A DNA stretch of 13,156 bases from Kiritimatiellia bacterium (GCA_007125875.1 SLCI01000154.1:1-13156); one strand, 5' to 3'; numbered from the stretch's first letter, positions 1 to 7,426 are shown. Numbers and translations are program-made. The notes: generated by a model not told the origin, from the sequence alone.

Positions 1-50
1 AGGTTGCCCCTCCGGTACACGCTAAGCAGAATCAGTTACTACAGTAGCAT

Positions 51-80
51 TCGGGAGGGACGTGCTCCGTCACGTCCTGG
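51..80. repeat. Palindromic element, possible dispersed repeat
   Basis: A perfect 7-bp inverted repeat (GGACGTG at 58-64 and CACGTCC at 71-77) encloses a 6-base loop and can be extended by one G-T pair. There is no T-run on either side, so it does not look like an intrinsic terminator for the gene ending at 172. Read in frame 1 of the plus strand it gives REGRAPSRPG, a peptide I recall from spurious small ORFs in Verrucomicrobia genomes, where similar palindromes are dispersed between genes. The inverted repeat is seen directly; the repeat-family assignment is memory and unverified. Confidence 0.4.
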
Positions 81-171
81 GAGAATAGACCGAAAAGTAT
101 TGGAAACTGGTACCAGGGGATAATCGGGACTACTCAGCCTCCCGCATTGATACACGAAATCCAACCGGATC

Positions 172-756
172 TCAGGCCTTCAGCCCGTTCGCAATCCGTT
201 GCAGTTGCTTCAACAACTCGGTGATCGCGTTGCGGGCGGAATCGACTTTCAGGTGTCCGTCTTCCGCGAACGCTTGGTGTGCGTTTGACAACGCAAATTG
301 AGCCGGAATGACCAATGTCCCTGTGTTGAGCAAGATAGCGCGGAGATGATTCAGGGCACGAATACCGCCGAGACCGCCGGGGGAGGCACTCAGCAATGCC
401 ACCGGCTTTTCTTTCATGACCTTGCCGGGATCATTCTCACCCGCAGGACGCGAGATCCAGTCGAGCGTATTCTTGAGCAAGCCCGTCACGGAGGCGTTGT
501 ATTCGGGCGAGGCAATGAGGACCGCATCGTGGTCAGCGATCAACTGCTTTAGTTTTGCCAGATTGGCGGGTGCACCGTCTGTCTCTTCTTCATCACCATC
601 ATAGATGGGGAGGGGATAATCTTTTAGCGTGATCACGGTGACCGCAAGCTTCAGCTCTTCTTGAGCGATGTCTGCCGCAGCCTTTATTAGTTTTCGGTTG
701 ATAGATTCCTTACGGTTGCTGCCCGCAAATGCCAAAATTTTGATTGGTTCAGTCAT
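172..756 (-). CDS. NADPH-dependent FMN reductase (flavodoxin-like fold)
   Basis: This 194-residue protein is a soluble flavodoxin-fold oxidoreductase of the NADPH-dependent FMN reductase family (ChrR/azoreductase-like), which reduces FMN, quinones or metal oxyanions with NAD(P)H. The FMN phosphate loop is GSNRKESINRKL (residues 12-23), followed by the family motif PEYN (84-87) and a glycine-rich flavin loop SASPGGLGG (123-131). Length is normal for the family. The ATG at 756 is preceded by AGGA with an 8-base spacer, which supports this start. It lies 15 bases after the VUT-family gene and is probably co-transcribed with it as the last gene of the minus-strand run. The physiological substrate cannot be read from the sequence; quinone or chromate reduction are family possibilities only. 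Confidence 0.9.
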   Translation of the reverse strand: MTEPIKILAFAGSNRKESINRKLIKAAADIAQEELKLAVTVITLKDYPLPIYDGDEEETDGAPANLAKLKQLIADHDAVLIASPEYNASVTGLLKNTLDWISRPAGENDPGKVMKEKPVALLSASPGGLGGIRALNHLRAILLNTGTLVIPAQFALSNAHQAFAEDGHLKVDSARNAITELLKQLQRIANGLKA

Positions 757-771
757 TGAATCGTTCCTTTT

Positions 772-1410
772 TTAAATCACATCATGCTTCGTCGCATAGA
801 CGAGCGGAATACTTACACACATAACCGCATATTTCAGGATCAGATTGAAGACAAAGATCTCAACGACGACGCTCCATGGCAATAGCCAGCCAAAGGCACC
901 GACCACGAACACGAGGTTATCGATCGGTATGCTGATCGTGTTACTCGTTAATGTTCGCAGCCAGAGATGGCGGCGTGTGATACGTGTAGCGAACCAGTGA
1001 TAGATTTCGGTGTTGAGTAACTGGCTAATGATTTGAGCGGCAATGGAGGCAAAGACGATGCGCCAAATGTTGTCGAACAAGGCACTGTAGGCTTCACCTA
1101 AGCCCCACTCCTCGTCGCTGGGCACGGCGGAGATGCCAATGATATAGGCTACGGCCGCGAGATTGATCAGGGCCGAGGCGATGACGAGAACCCGCGCCTT
1201 TTGTCGGCCGAGCACACGGTGGGCAAGATCGCGCAGCGTGAACGAGATCGGGAAAATGAATGATCCCATGTCGACGGCCATGCCGAGCACCACGCCGATT
1301 TTGAGGCTGGCGATGTCGGCCAGTAGTTGTAAGGCAGCGTATAGGGCAACGATGACGATGGCTGCGCGCGACAAGCCAGCAGCGGGTATGAACGAATTAG
1401 ATGACGACAC
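772..1410 (-). CDS. VUT-family (YhhQ/DUF165-like) integral membrane protein
   Basis: This 212-residue protein is very hydrophobic, with about six predicted membrane segments, and resembles the VUT/DUF165 family whose studied member YhhQ imports queuosine precursors (preQ0/preQ1). Recognisable features are the FIFPISFTLRDLAHRVLGR segment near residue 52, which matches the family's conserved loop with its Asp and Arg, and the SNTISIPIDNLVF segment in the C-terminal half. Length is close to YhhQ. The start is a GTG at 1410, supported by a strong AAGGAG site (1418-1423) with a 7-base spacer. No queuosine-biosynthesis genes or preQ1 riboswitch are visible nearby, so the substrate is uncertain. It sits 89 bases after the second LuxR regulator and 15 bases before the FMN reductase gene. 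Confidence 0.8.
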   Translation of the reverse strand: MSSSNSFIPAAGLSRAAIVIVALYAALQLLADIASLKIGVVLGMAVDMGSFIFPISFTLRDLAHRVLGRQKARVLVIASALINLAAVAYIIGISAVPSDEEWGLGEAYSALFDNIWRIVFASIAAQIISQLLNTEIYHWFATRITRRHLWLRTLTSNTISIPIDNLVFVVGAFGWLLPWSVVVEIFVFNLILKYAVMCVSIPLVYATKHDVI

Positions 1411-1417
1411 GGAGGCG

Positions 1418-1423
1418 CTCCTT
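1418..1423 (-). promoter_or_regulatory. Ribosome binding site deciding a GTG start
   Basis: AAGGAG on the minus strand lies 7 bases before the GTG at 1410. It fixes the start of the VUT-family gene although no ATG is present there. Confidence 0.75.
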
Positions 1424-1499
1424 CAGTTTTGTTGAGGCGGGGGACTGCGACCGCCTGAATGTTTGCGGCGGATAGGTATGCGCGGAAGCGTCGGCGATG

Positions 1500-2165
1500 T
1501 CAAGCGGGCTGGGTCGTTTCAACCCATTCCGTGGCGCAATGAACCAGAGCGGATGCGGTTGGCGTGTTGAGCTTACGCTTGATGTGTGCGCGATGCGTTT
1601 CGATGGTCTTGATGCTGAGCGCTAGCTGCTGTGCGATCTCACGGCTGCTGGCGCCTTGCCCGATCTTTACGAAGACTTCGAGTTCGCGATTGCTTAAGAG
1701 TTTTTCTGGATCGGGCTCGTCGCTGATGAGGCCTGAACCTGCGACCGAACGCAGGATCTTCGCCTCGATCGGAGGGCTGACAAATAATTCGCCATTCAGT
1801 ATTCGCTCGAGCGCGCTCTGGAAAAGTTCGGGGGGGCTACCTTTCATGACGTAACCGTGCGCGCCGACGCGTAGCGCGCGTTCCGCGTAAAGCTGTTCGT
1901 CTTGATGCGAGAAGGCGAGCATCAACAGCTCAGGCTGGGTCAGGCGCATCTTGCGGATGAACTCCATGCCGTTGCCTTGACGTATGCCCAGCTCAACGAT
2001 CAGTAGGTCGGGCGATGCCTGTGCGATTCCGTTGAGTGCGCTTTGGTAGGCATCATACGTCGTGATGCTGCACGTATAAGGCGACTCATTCAGCATGGCT
2101 TCAGCCTGCTGGCACCAATTATCGCTATCATCGACGATTGCGACGGAAATCGTTTTCCTGCTCAT
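1500..2165 (-). CDS. LuxR/NarL-type response regulator with Glu at the phospho-acceptor site
   Basis: This 221-residue protein has a receiver domain (about residues 5-125) and a C-terminal LuxR helix-turn-helix (about 155-215, containing SNRELEVF and the recognition segment SIKTIETHRAHIKRKL). The acidic pocket Asp12-Asp13 and the switch lysine in YVMKGS are kept, but the phospho-acceptor aspartate is replaced: the strand reads LLIVELGI, with Glu58 encoded by GAG. It therefore cannot be phosphorylated at the normal residue and may be locked active, locked inactive, or act as a partner of the neighbouring regulator. The two regulators are clear paralogs: xLYAERxLRxGAxGYxMK and KILRxVAG are shared. 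The ATG at 2165 is preceded by AAAGG with a rather long 13-base spacer, so expression may be weak. A 169-base gap separates it from the first regulator, so it may have its own promoter. Confidence 0.92.
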   Translation of the reverse strand: MSRKTISVAIVDDSDNWCQQAEAMLNESPYTCSITTYDAYQSALNGIAQASPDLLIVELGIRQGNGMEFIRKMRLTQPELLMLAFSHQDEQLYAERALRVGAHGYVMKGSPPELFQSALERILNGELFVSPPIEAKILRSVAGSGLISDEPDPEKLLSNRELEVFVKIGQGASSREIAQQLALSIKTIETHRAHIKRKLNTPTASALVHCATEWVETTQPA

Positions 2166-2334
2166 GATCGTTGTATCGCCTTTTTCAGCATGTAATGGTC
2201 TCGTTGATAAATCCTATGACTTGTCGATGTCGATATGCTGACAAAGTCATCGAAAGCGGGCAATCAGGGCTGTGCCGCTTGGCTTATCGGGGATTCCCTT
2301 GCGAGAAAAGCGCGAAAAGAAGGTGAGCGACGCT
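2166..2334. other. Intergenic gap between the two LuxR regulators
   Basis: This is the only gap over 100 bases in the minus-strand gene run. It holds an imperfect inverted repeat (2217-2249) and, reading on the minus strand just past the first regulator's stop, a tiny GAGC/GCTC stem followed by CTTCTTTT that is too short to call a terminator. I see no convincing -10/-35 pair. A promoter for the second regulator is plausible but not demonstrated. Confidence 0.4.
2217..2249. repeat. Imperfect inverted repeat upstream of a response regulator gene
   Basis: The left arm TGACTTGTC (2217-2225) pairs with the right arm GACAAAGTCA (2240-2249) with one bulged base, leaving a 14-base centre. It lies about 50-85 bases before the start of the regulator gene beginning at 2165. 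No T-run follows on the minus strand, so an operator or RNA hairpin is more likely than a terminator. It could also be chance. Confidence 0.35.
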
Positions 2335-3018
2335 CTAACCCATCGACTGCTGCTCAACCCATTGCACCGCTTGGCGCACAAGTTCGGTGGCATTTTCAAG
2401 CCCAAGCTTTTCTTTGATGTGTGCGCGATAGGTTTCGATTGTCTTCACGCTGAGGTGCAGCTGTTCGGCTATCTGACGAGTTCCTCGGCCTTCGCCGATC
2501 AGGCGAAAGACTTCCAGTTCGCGGTCGCTCAGCCGCTCGATCGATGAGGTGGCGGGATTACCGCGTTGCCCGGCTACGCCGCGCAGAATCTTTTGCCGCA
2601 TGCGATCGCTGATATAAATGTCACCGGATAGCACCTTGCGCGCTGCTTGCACCACGTTGAGGGATACTTCCTCTTTCATGATGTAGCCGTTGGCGCCAGC
2701 CCGCAGGACGCGCTCAGCGTACAGCGCTTCGTCGTGCATGGAAACGATCAGAATCGGAAGGCTAGGCTCGAGCGAACGCACCGACTTGGTGAGTTCCAGC
2801 CCGTCTGGGCCTTTCAATGAAATATCAACAAGTAGGAGATCCGGCTTGAGCTGCCCGAGCGCTTTCAACGCTTCGCCGGCACTTCCGGCTTCTCCGCAGA
2901 CATGAAGATCTTCCTCTTGATCAATCAGCGAGCGTAAGCCCTGTCGTACGATCGGATGATCATCGACAATCATAACGTTATAGGTCTTTGCTAATGGCCC
3001 CGCAGATTCTTTATTCAT
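2335..3018 (-). CDS. LuxR/NarL-type response regulator (partner of the PAS kinase)
   Basis: This regulator has an N-terminal receiver domain and a C-terminal LuxR DNA-binding domain (SDRELEVFRLI, then the helix-turn-helix SVKTIETYRAHIKEKLG). From the ATG at 3018 it is 227 residues. The acidic pair is Asp19-Asp20, the phospho-acceptor is Asp65 in LLLVDISL, and the switch lysine is in YIMKEE, so all catalytic receiver residues are present. It should be phosphorylated by the histidine kinase encoded just upstream and bind DNA as a dimer. A TTG at 3042 would add eight residues but has no ribosome site, while the ATG at 3018 has a GGGG stretch 5 bases upstream; the start is not certain. It is closely similar to the regulator at 1500-2165, implying tandem duplication. 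Confidence 0.92.
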   Translation of the reverse strand: MNKESAGPLAKTYNVMIVDDHPIVRQGLRSLIDQEEDLHVCGEAGSAGEALKALGQLKPDLLLVDISLKGPDGLELTKSVRSLEPSLPILIVSMHDEALYAERVLRAGANGYIMKEEVSLNVVQAARKVLSGDIYISDRMRQKILRGVAGQRGNPATSSIERLSDRELEVFRLIGEGRGTRQIAEQLHLSVKTIETYRAHIKEKLGLENATELVRQAVQWVEQQSMG

Positions 3019-3059
3019 CAGCACCCCGAAAACGATCTTCAAAGAGATCTAGTTCAAGT

Positions 3060-4109
3060 TCACAACACACACCGAACTGTTGTCCCGCGCCCTCGCCGTG
3101 ACGTGATTTCCAGTTCCGACCCAATCATACTGGCACGATAATGCATGATTGCCAAGCCTAAGCCCGCAGGGTTCTTGAGCCGTTTGGGCATTCCTTTCCC
3201 ATCGTCCCGTATGGACAGCGCAAGGCCTGAATGATCACGCAATAGCGTAACAGAGATTTCGTTTGCCTCAGCGTGTTTGATGGCATTGGAGATGGCTTCC
3301 TGTGCAATCCGATAAAGGTGCATCGCCGTGGAGCGTTCCATGCCGGTCAAGTCGCCGGCGGCACATTCGTAGACGCAGCGTATATCGAAGAGTGCGCCTT
3401 GTTGAGTTGTCAGTTGTTGCAGCGAAGCGCCCAAGCCATTCCGTTCGAGCTCTACGGGATAGAGGCCATGAGATATATCCTTCACTTGGCGCAGTGCTGT
3501 GGCGGCAAGTTCTGCGATGCGATTGGCGTCTGGCGTTAAGCGGGATTGGAACGCTTCGCCTTCCTGCTCAATTTTATGCTGCAGGACTGTCGTGAGCATC
3601 GTGAGGCCCGCCAAATGTTGGCTAACGGTGTCGTGCAGATCCTGCCCTATTTGTTTGCGCTCCATTTCGCTGGCATCAACGATGGCCTGCTCGAGGCGCT
3701 TCCGCTCCGTGATGTCGTGTACCAGGCCGGTGAATGTGCGTTTCCCGTTCGAGATGGTTTCGCTTACTGCCAGCTCGATCGGGAAAATGCTGCCATCCTT
3801 GCGTTGGCCTTGGACCTCACGTCCGACACCGATGATCTTGGCTTCGCCGGTTGCAAGATAATGTTCGACGTAGGATTGGTGACGCGAGCCGATCGGCTCC
3901 GGTATCAGGATCGCTACGGGTTGGCCTAGTACTTCGTCTCGCGTGTAACCGAATAGTTTTTCAGCGGCTGGATTGAAAAGTTCAATCAAGCCACGTTCAT
4001 CGATCACAATGATGCCGTCGACAACCGTGTCCAGAATTGTCCGTAAACGAACCTCCGCATCGTTTTTTTTCGATGTTGCCGTTTTTGTCTTTTGGCGGGG
4101 TGCTGACAT
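3060..4109 (-). CDS. Soluble PAS-domain histidine kinase (HisKA_3 type), FixL-like PAS
   Basis: This 349-residue kinase has no signal peptide or membrane segment. The PAS domain (about residues 18-138) resembles the heme-PAS of FixL: SRHQSY places His77 at the position of the FixL proximal heme ligand (BjFixL His200), and IIGVGR places Ile92 and Arg97 at the positions of pocket residues Ile215 and Arg220. The kinase part is of the NarX/DegS class: HisKA_3 with phospho-accepting His159 in DLHDTV, then a HATPase_c domain with Asn275 (SNAIKHA), DDGKGMP (302-308) and GLGLAIMHYRA (316-326). The C terminus GRGTTVRCVL closes the ATPase fold. It starts 5 bases after the porin stop, has no clear ribosome site and is probably translationally coupled. 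LuxR-type regulators follow directly, the usual partners of this kinase class. Heme binding is inference; many PAS domains share part of this motif without heme. Confidence 0.93.
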   Translation of the reverse strand: MSAPRQKTKTATSKKNDAEVRLRTILDTVVDGIIVIDERGLIELFNPAAEKLFGYTRDEVLGQPVAILIPEPIGSRHQSYVEHYLATGEAKIIGVGREVQGQRKDGSIFPIELAVSETISNGKRTFTGLVHDITERKRLEQAIVDASEMERKQIGQDLHDTVSQHLAGLTMLTTVLQHKIEQEGEAFQSRLTPDANRIAELAATALRQVKDISHGLYPVELERNGLGASLQQLTTQQGALFDIRCVYECAAGDLTGMERSTAMHLYRIAQEAISNAIKHAEANEISVTLLRDHSGLALSIRDDGKGMPKRLKNPAGLGLAIMHYRASMIGSELEITSRRGRGTTVRCVL

Positions 4110-4114
4110 GAACT

Positions 4115-5410
4115 TTAGAAGTCGAAATGAAGGCGTGCCTGTACGATGTCCGCACTGCCGGAATCCTTTAGATCCGCACGAATGTAGCTGCCCATAACTT
4201 TCATGTTGGGATTAAGATACCAGTTCAGGCCGACCGTTGCATTACGCAAGTGACCACCTTCAACCGGCCCATCATTCAGGTCGAGCTCGGAATAGCGGGC
4301 GGCGAGTTCCCATGCACCGAGACCTCGTCCCTCTGCGCCTACATTGGCATGGGGGCGGACGCGTCCAAGTACGCCAGTGGCCGGATTATAAGCGCGGTGC
4401 TCGCCGGTCAGGAAGTAACTGACATACACATAGAACCCACTCAAGTTAGCAGATCCATCATGCGGGAACTCCTCTTCCTCGCGCAGACTAACGCGAGCAT
4501 TATGCCATTCGGCTTGAATGGATAACGGTCCGCGCGTGGCGGCGAATTCCAAGCCACCCAGATTCACGCGATCAGCCGGAATGCCTTCTGTATCGACCAT
4601 GATTGGGGCGACCGATGATTCGGGCCGGGAAAAAACACGGTACTGGCCAGCATCCGGACGCCGTTGAATGGTGGCGGCACCAAGGTGCACCCACTGTCGA
4701 CCCCCTTGGGCATAGACTGGCGCAGCGGTCAAGCGCAGCGAAATGTTTTCGCCATTCTCGCTGCTGGAAGTGCCATTGCCATCGGTGCGTCGTGCGGCTC
4801 CGATCGCCCAGCTGGCGCGCCCATCCAGAAAGCTGTTATGGATGCCAACACCGTTAGCCCAGTAGTTATTGAACGCTGCTGGTAGCCCGCGCTCGCCAAA
4901 GGTATGGAAGTTGTTCCCGGACAATTGCTCGAATGAATAGTACTCGAGCAAGCGACCGACGCGTACCGTTCCGAGGAAAGGTACATTGCGCAAACCAATA
5001 AAGGTGGTGCGCAGCAGGCTTTCGCCGGAATTGAATTCGTATTCCAAATTAAAGATGGCGTGCTCATAGAGTGAGCCCCCGATGTACAGGCGGGCGCGCC
5101 GGAAACGGGTGCCACTGCTGTAGCGTGTGTCTTCATCCTCTAGCGAGGACGAGGCATCGATGCCCGCAAAATCTTGCTGTACGCGGCCGCCCAAGCGCAA
5201 CTGGATGGCGCGGTCGGGACTTTGCATACGGATGCCGTCCTGCCAGTACACTTGCAGTGGGATACCATCGCGCACGGGCGCTGACTCGAGCCGATCGAGT
5301 CTGGCCTCAAGGGCTGCGATACGGTCTGACGCGGGGGTGTCTGCATGTGCCGAGATGGCTATTGCGACAAGCAAAGCGGAGAAGAGGTGAGAACGTTTGA
5401 ATCGAATCAT
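4115..5410 (-). CDS. OprP/OprO-family outer-membrane anion porin
   Basis: This 431-residue protein is a predicted beta-barrel porin of the phosphate-selective porin O/P family. A signal peptide with two basic patches and a hydrophobic core ends in SAHA, with likely cleavage after Ala23. A short coiled coil (about residues 28-42, IAALEARLDRLE) follows, as in many trimeric porins. The barrel then starts with a family-like opening (LRLGGRVQQDFAG), continues with FRRARLYIGGSL and alternating amphipathic strands, and ends in the C-terminal aromatic residue (LHFDF) needed for outer-membrane assembly. The ATG at 5410 has AAGGA with a good spacer. It lies between two two-component systems and downstream of an anion symporter gene. 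OprP takes phosphate and OprO polyphosphate, but family members in other phyla may carry other anions, so the substrate is open. Confidence 0.88.
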   Translation of the reverse strand: MIRFKRSHLFSALLVAIAISAHADTPASDRIAALEARLDRLESAPVRDGIPLQVYWQDGIRMQSPDRAIQLRLGGRVQQDFAGIDASSSLEDEDTRYSSGTRFRRARLYIGGSLYEHAIFNLEYEFNSGESLLRTTFIGLRNVPFLGTVRVGRLLEYYSFEQLSGNNFHTFGERGLPAAFNNYWANGVGIHNSFLDGRASWAIGAARRTDGNGTSSSENGENISLRLTAAPVYAQGGRQWVHLGAATIQRRPDAGQYRVFSRPESSVAPIMVDTEGIPADRVNLGGLEFAATRGPLSIQAEWHNARVSLREEEEFPHDGSANLSGFYVYVSYFLTGEHRAYNPATGVLGRVRPHANVGAEGRGLGAWELAARYSELDLNDGPVEGGHLRNATVGLNWYLNPNMKVMGSYIRADLKDSGSADIVQARLHFDF

Positions 5411-5449
5411 GTCAGTTCCTTTGGGGTTAATGATGCTTTACGCAACTGA

Positions 5450-5941
5450 TTACGCATCCCGTCCGCGGCTCGCAATGGCTTCCAATAGCCGGGCGCCATC
5501 CAGTGTGGCGACGTAAGGCGTTAAATCGTCCTGCGTCTTTAAAACGTATTCTGTGAGTTGGGTCCGAACGACTTCTTGCAATGTATCTGCTTTCCAGGGC
5601 TTGGCGATGTAGTGGTGCAGTTCAGCTTCATTCACCGCCCGCACCGTATCCTCAAGTCCGGCTTGTCCGGTAATCAGTACTTTGCGGGTGAGTTTGTATT
5701 CAGGCTCGCCCTGTAACTTGATCAAGAAGTCGACGCCGTGTGTGCCGGGCATGAGGTGATCACAGAGAATCAACGCGATGTCCTGATCAGTTGCTTTGGC
5801 GTCCTCGAGCACGGTGTTCGCGTCATCGACGCTCTCGGCGGCTTCAATGCGGACGGTCGACTTAAAGGGTGCCAAGTCCCGGATGACCGCATCGCGGACC
5901 TCGGCTTCATCCTCGACACATAACACAATGAGTTTCTTCAT
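5450..5941 (-). CDS. Receiver-only response regulator
   Basis: This 163-residue protein is a single CheY-like receiver domain with a short C-terminal tail of about 40 residues and no DNA-binding or enzymatic output domain. The acidic cluster is Glu10-Asp11-Glu12, the phospho-acceptor is Asp61 in ILCDHLMPG, the switch threonine is in ITGQAG, and the conserved lysine is in YIAKPW. The start codon overlaps the stop codon of the upstream kinase gene (ATGA at 5938-5941), and an AGGAG site (5951-5955) lies 9 bases before it, so the two are translated together and form a cognate pair. Without an output domain it probably acts by protein-protein contact or as a phosphate relay, perhaps toward the transporter, the porin's regulator or the second kinase system. 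The target is unknown. Confidence 0.93.
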   Translation of the reverse strand: MKKLIVLCVEDEAEVRDAVIRDLAPFKSTVRIEAAESVDDANTVLEDAKATDQDIALILCDHLMPGTHGVDFLIKLQGEPEYKLTRKVLITGQAGLEDTVRAVNEAELHHYIAKPWKADTLQEVVRTQLTEYVLKTQDDLTPYVATLDGARLLEAIASRGRDA

Positions 5942-7422
5942 AGGGATGCACTCCTGTTTTCCTGCTGCGTATTATTTCCAGATCTCAATGGTAGACAAAC
6001 ACTAAACGCTGTGCGGCCGGGCTCGGACTCGACCGATAGGGTGCCACCTTGGCGCGAGATGATGCTTTGGGATATGGACAGCCCGAGCCCAAGCCCGAAT
6101 TCAACTCGCCCTTGGCGCGTCGTAAACCGTAAATCGAAGATCCGCTTTAAATGTTCGGGCGCAATGCCGGGCCCGGAATCAATCACCCGAACAATCACTT
6201 CGTCCTCGCCGAGTTCCGTGGCGATCGTCAGCGTGCCCTGATCTTTCATCGCGTCGAGCGCGTTGGCAATCAGGTTGGTCCAGACTTGATTCAGCGGGCC
6301 TGGATTCGCCTTAACGGTTGGAATGTCGGCGTAGTGTCGTTCGACGGTTACATTGCGCAGCCGATTCGAGAATAGGCGCAGCGTATCTTCCAGACCCTCA
6401 TGCAAGTCAGCCTCTTGATCTTCGCTGTTGTCGGCCCGGGCATAGGAACGCAGGCTTTTGACCAAATCTGTGATGCGGTCCGAGCAGCTGCAGATATTGC
6501 GGAGCGCGCCGCCCAACTGATGATAGCGTTGCATCCGTTCGGCTGCGGTATGAGGATCGCCCGGCATCTTTTTGGCAATGCGTTGAAATTCTGCGGCATC
6601 GCTGATGCCGACTTGAACCAGAATATCCGCTAGGTCTTCATCTTTGAGCGCTTGGCTGAGAGCCCGCCGTTGCGCACGTTGTTCCGCTGTTGAGCGCGGT
6701 GTAACCTCAAGTCCGCGCCGCAACATATCTTCAAAGACGGCACCGTCTGGCAGCTCCGTGACAAGCGCCATGAGATCTTCCTGAATAAAGTCCGCCGCCC
6801 GATTGATTGCGGCGATGGGATTATTGAGTTCGTGCGCGACGCCCGCGGCCAGTTGTCCCAGCGTCGCCATCTTCTCCGATTCGACCAGGAGACCTTGTGC
6901 TTGTTGCAACTCGCGCAGCGTGCGCGCCAGTGCATCCCGTTCACGTGATAGGCTTTTGTTTAGCGTGACCACTTCCCGCTGAAGTTCCACCAGGCGCGTG
7001 CTGCGCCGTGCCATTGAGCGCATCAGCACCATGATGAAGGTGACCAGTAAGGACTCGCTCTGTTGCAGGGCCTGATCGAGATCGTCGAAGCCCACTTTCA
7101 GTACCGTGACCTGCGTTACGGCACGACAACTAAAGAACGAGCGACTACGGCGTGTCAGCGCCAACAAGCCGAGGATGCGACCGGTTGTTTGGGCGTGAAA
7201 GATCACTTCCTGGTCATCGATCAGCTGGTACAGCTTCACTTGCCCGTCCAGCAAGATATAGATGCCGTCCAGCTCGTCATCTTGTCGAAACAGCGTTTCG
7301 CCTGCCTGCAATGTCGTGCGAGGAGGATCGATCAAGAGCGCATCCAGCGCACTGATCATACGTGCTTCGATCTTTTCGTCCGGCTCGTTGAGGCGGGTTA
7401 ATAATGTTCGCTCAGCCGGCAC
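5938..7422 (-). CDS. Soluble histidine kinase with cyclic-nucleotide-binding-like sensor domain
   Basis: From the GTG at 7422 the protein is 494 residues. Order of domains: a CRP-like cyclic-nucleotide-binding fold (about 34-118, FRQDDELDGIYILLDGQVKLY), a helical coiled coil (about 138-183), a HisKA domain with His197 in GVAHELNNP, an unusually long helical insert, then HATPase_c with Asn387 (NLIANALDAM), DSGPGIAPE (about 415) and GLGLGLSI (about 444). The phosphate-binding cassette is altered (GRILGLLAL...FSCRAVT instead of a GEL...PRTA type), so canonical cAMP binding is doubtful. There is no membrane segment. An ATG at 7473 would give 511 residues but overlaps the symporter gene by 47 bases; the GTG has AGGG 7 bases upstream and starts 4 bases after the symporter stop. 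It overlaps the receiver gene by 4 bases. Confidence 0.88.
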   Translation of the reverse strand: MPAERTLLTRLNEPDEKIEARMISALDALLIDPPRTTLQAGETLFRQDDELDGIYILLDGQVKLYQLIDDQEVIFHAQTTGRILGLLALTRRSRSFFSCRAVTQVTVLKVGFDDLDQALQQSESLLVTFIMVLMRSMARRSTRLVELQREVVTLNKSLSRERDALARTLRELQQAQGLLVESEKMATLGQLAAGVAHELNNPIAAINRAADFIQEDLMALVTELPDGAVFEDMLRRGLEVTPRSTAEQRAQRRALSQALKDEDLADILVQVGISDAAEFQRIAKKMPGDPHTAAERMQRYHQLGGALRNICSCSDRITDLVKSLRSYARADNSEDQEADLHEGLEDTLRLFSNRLRNVTVERHYADIPTVKANPGPLNQVWTNLIANALDAMKDQGTLTIATELGEDEVIVRVIDSGPGIAPEHLKRIFDLRFTTRQGRVEFGLGLGLSISQSIISRQGGTLSVESEPGRTAFSVCLPLRSGNNTQQENRSASL

Positions 7423-7426
7423 GTGA

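Noticed and set aside
58..77. Intrinsic terminator for the minus-strand genes.
   Set aside because: The stem is good but no T-run follows it on the minus strand, and it lies about 95 bases past the last stop codon.
1..171. tRNA or small RNA gene at the left edge.
   Set aside because: No T-loop consensus or cloverleaf pairing could be found on either strand; only short isolated stems are present.
3499..3929. Plus-strand open frames of 120-127 residues opposite the PAS kinase gene.
   Set aside because: They are antisense to well-conserved PAS and kinase motifs and have no domain of their own.
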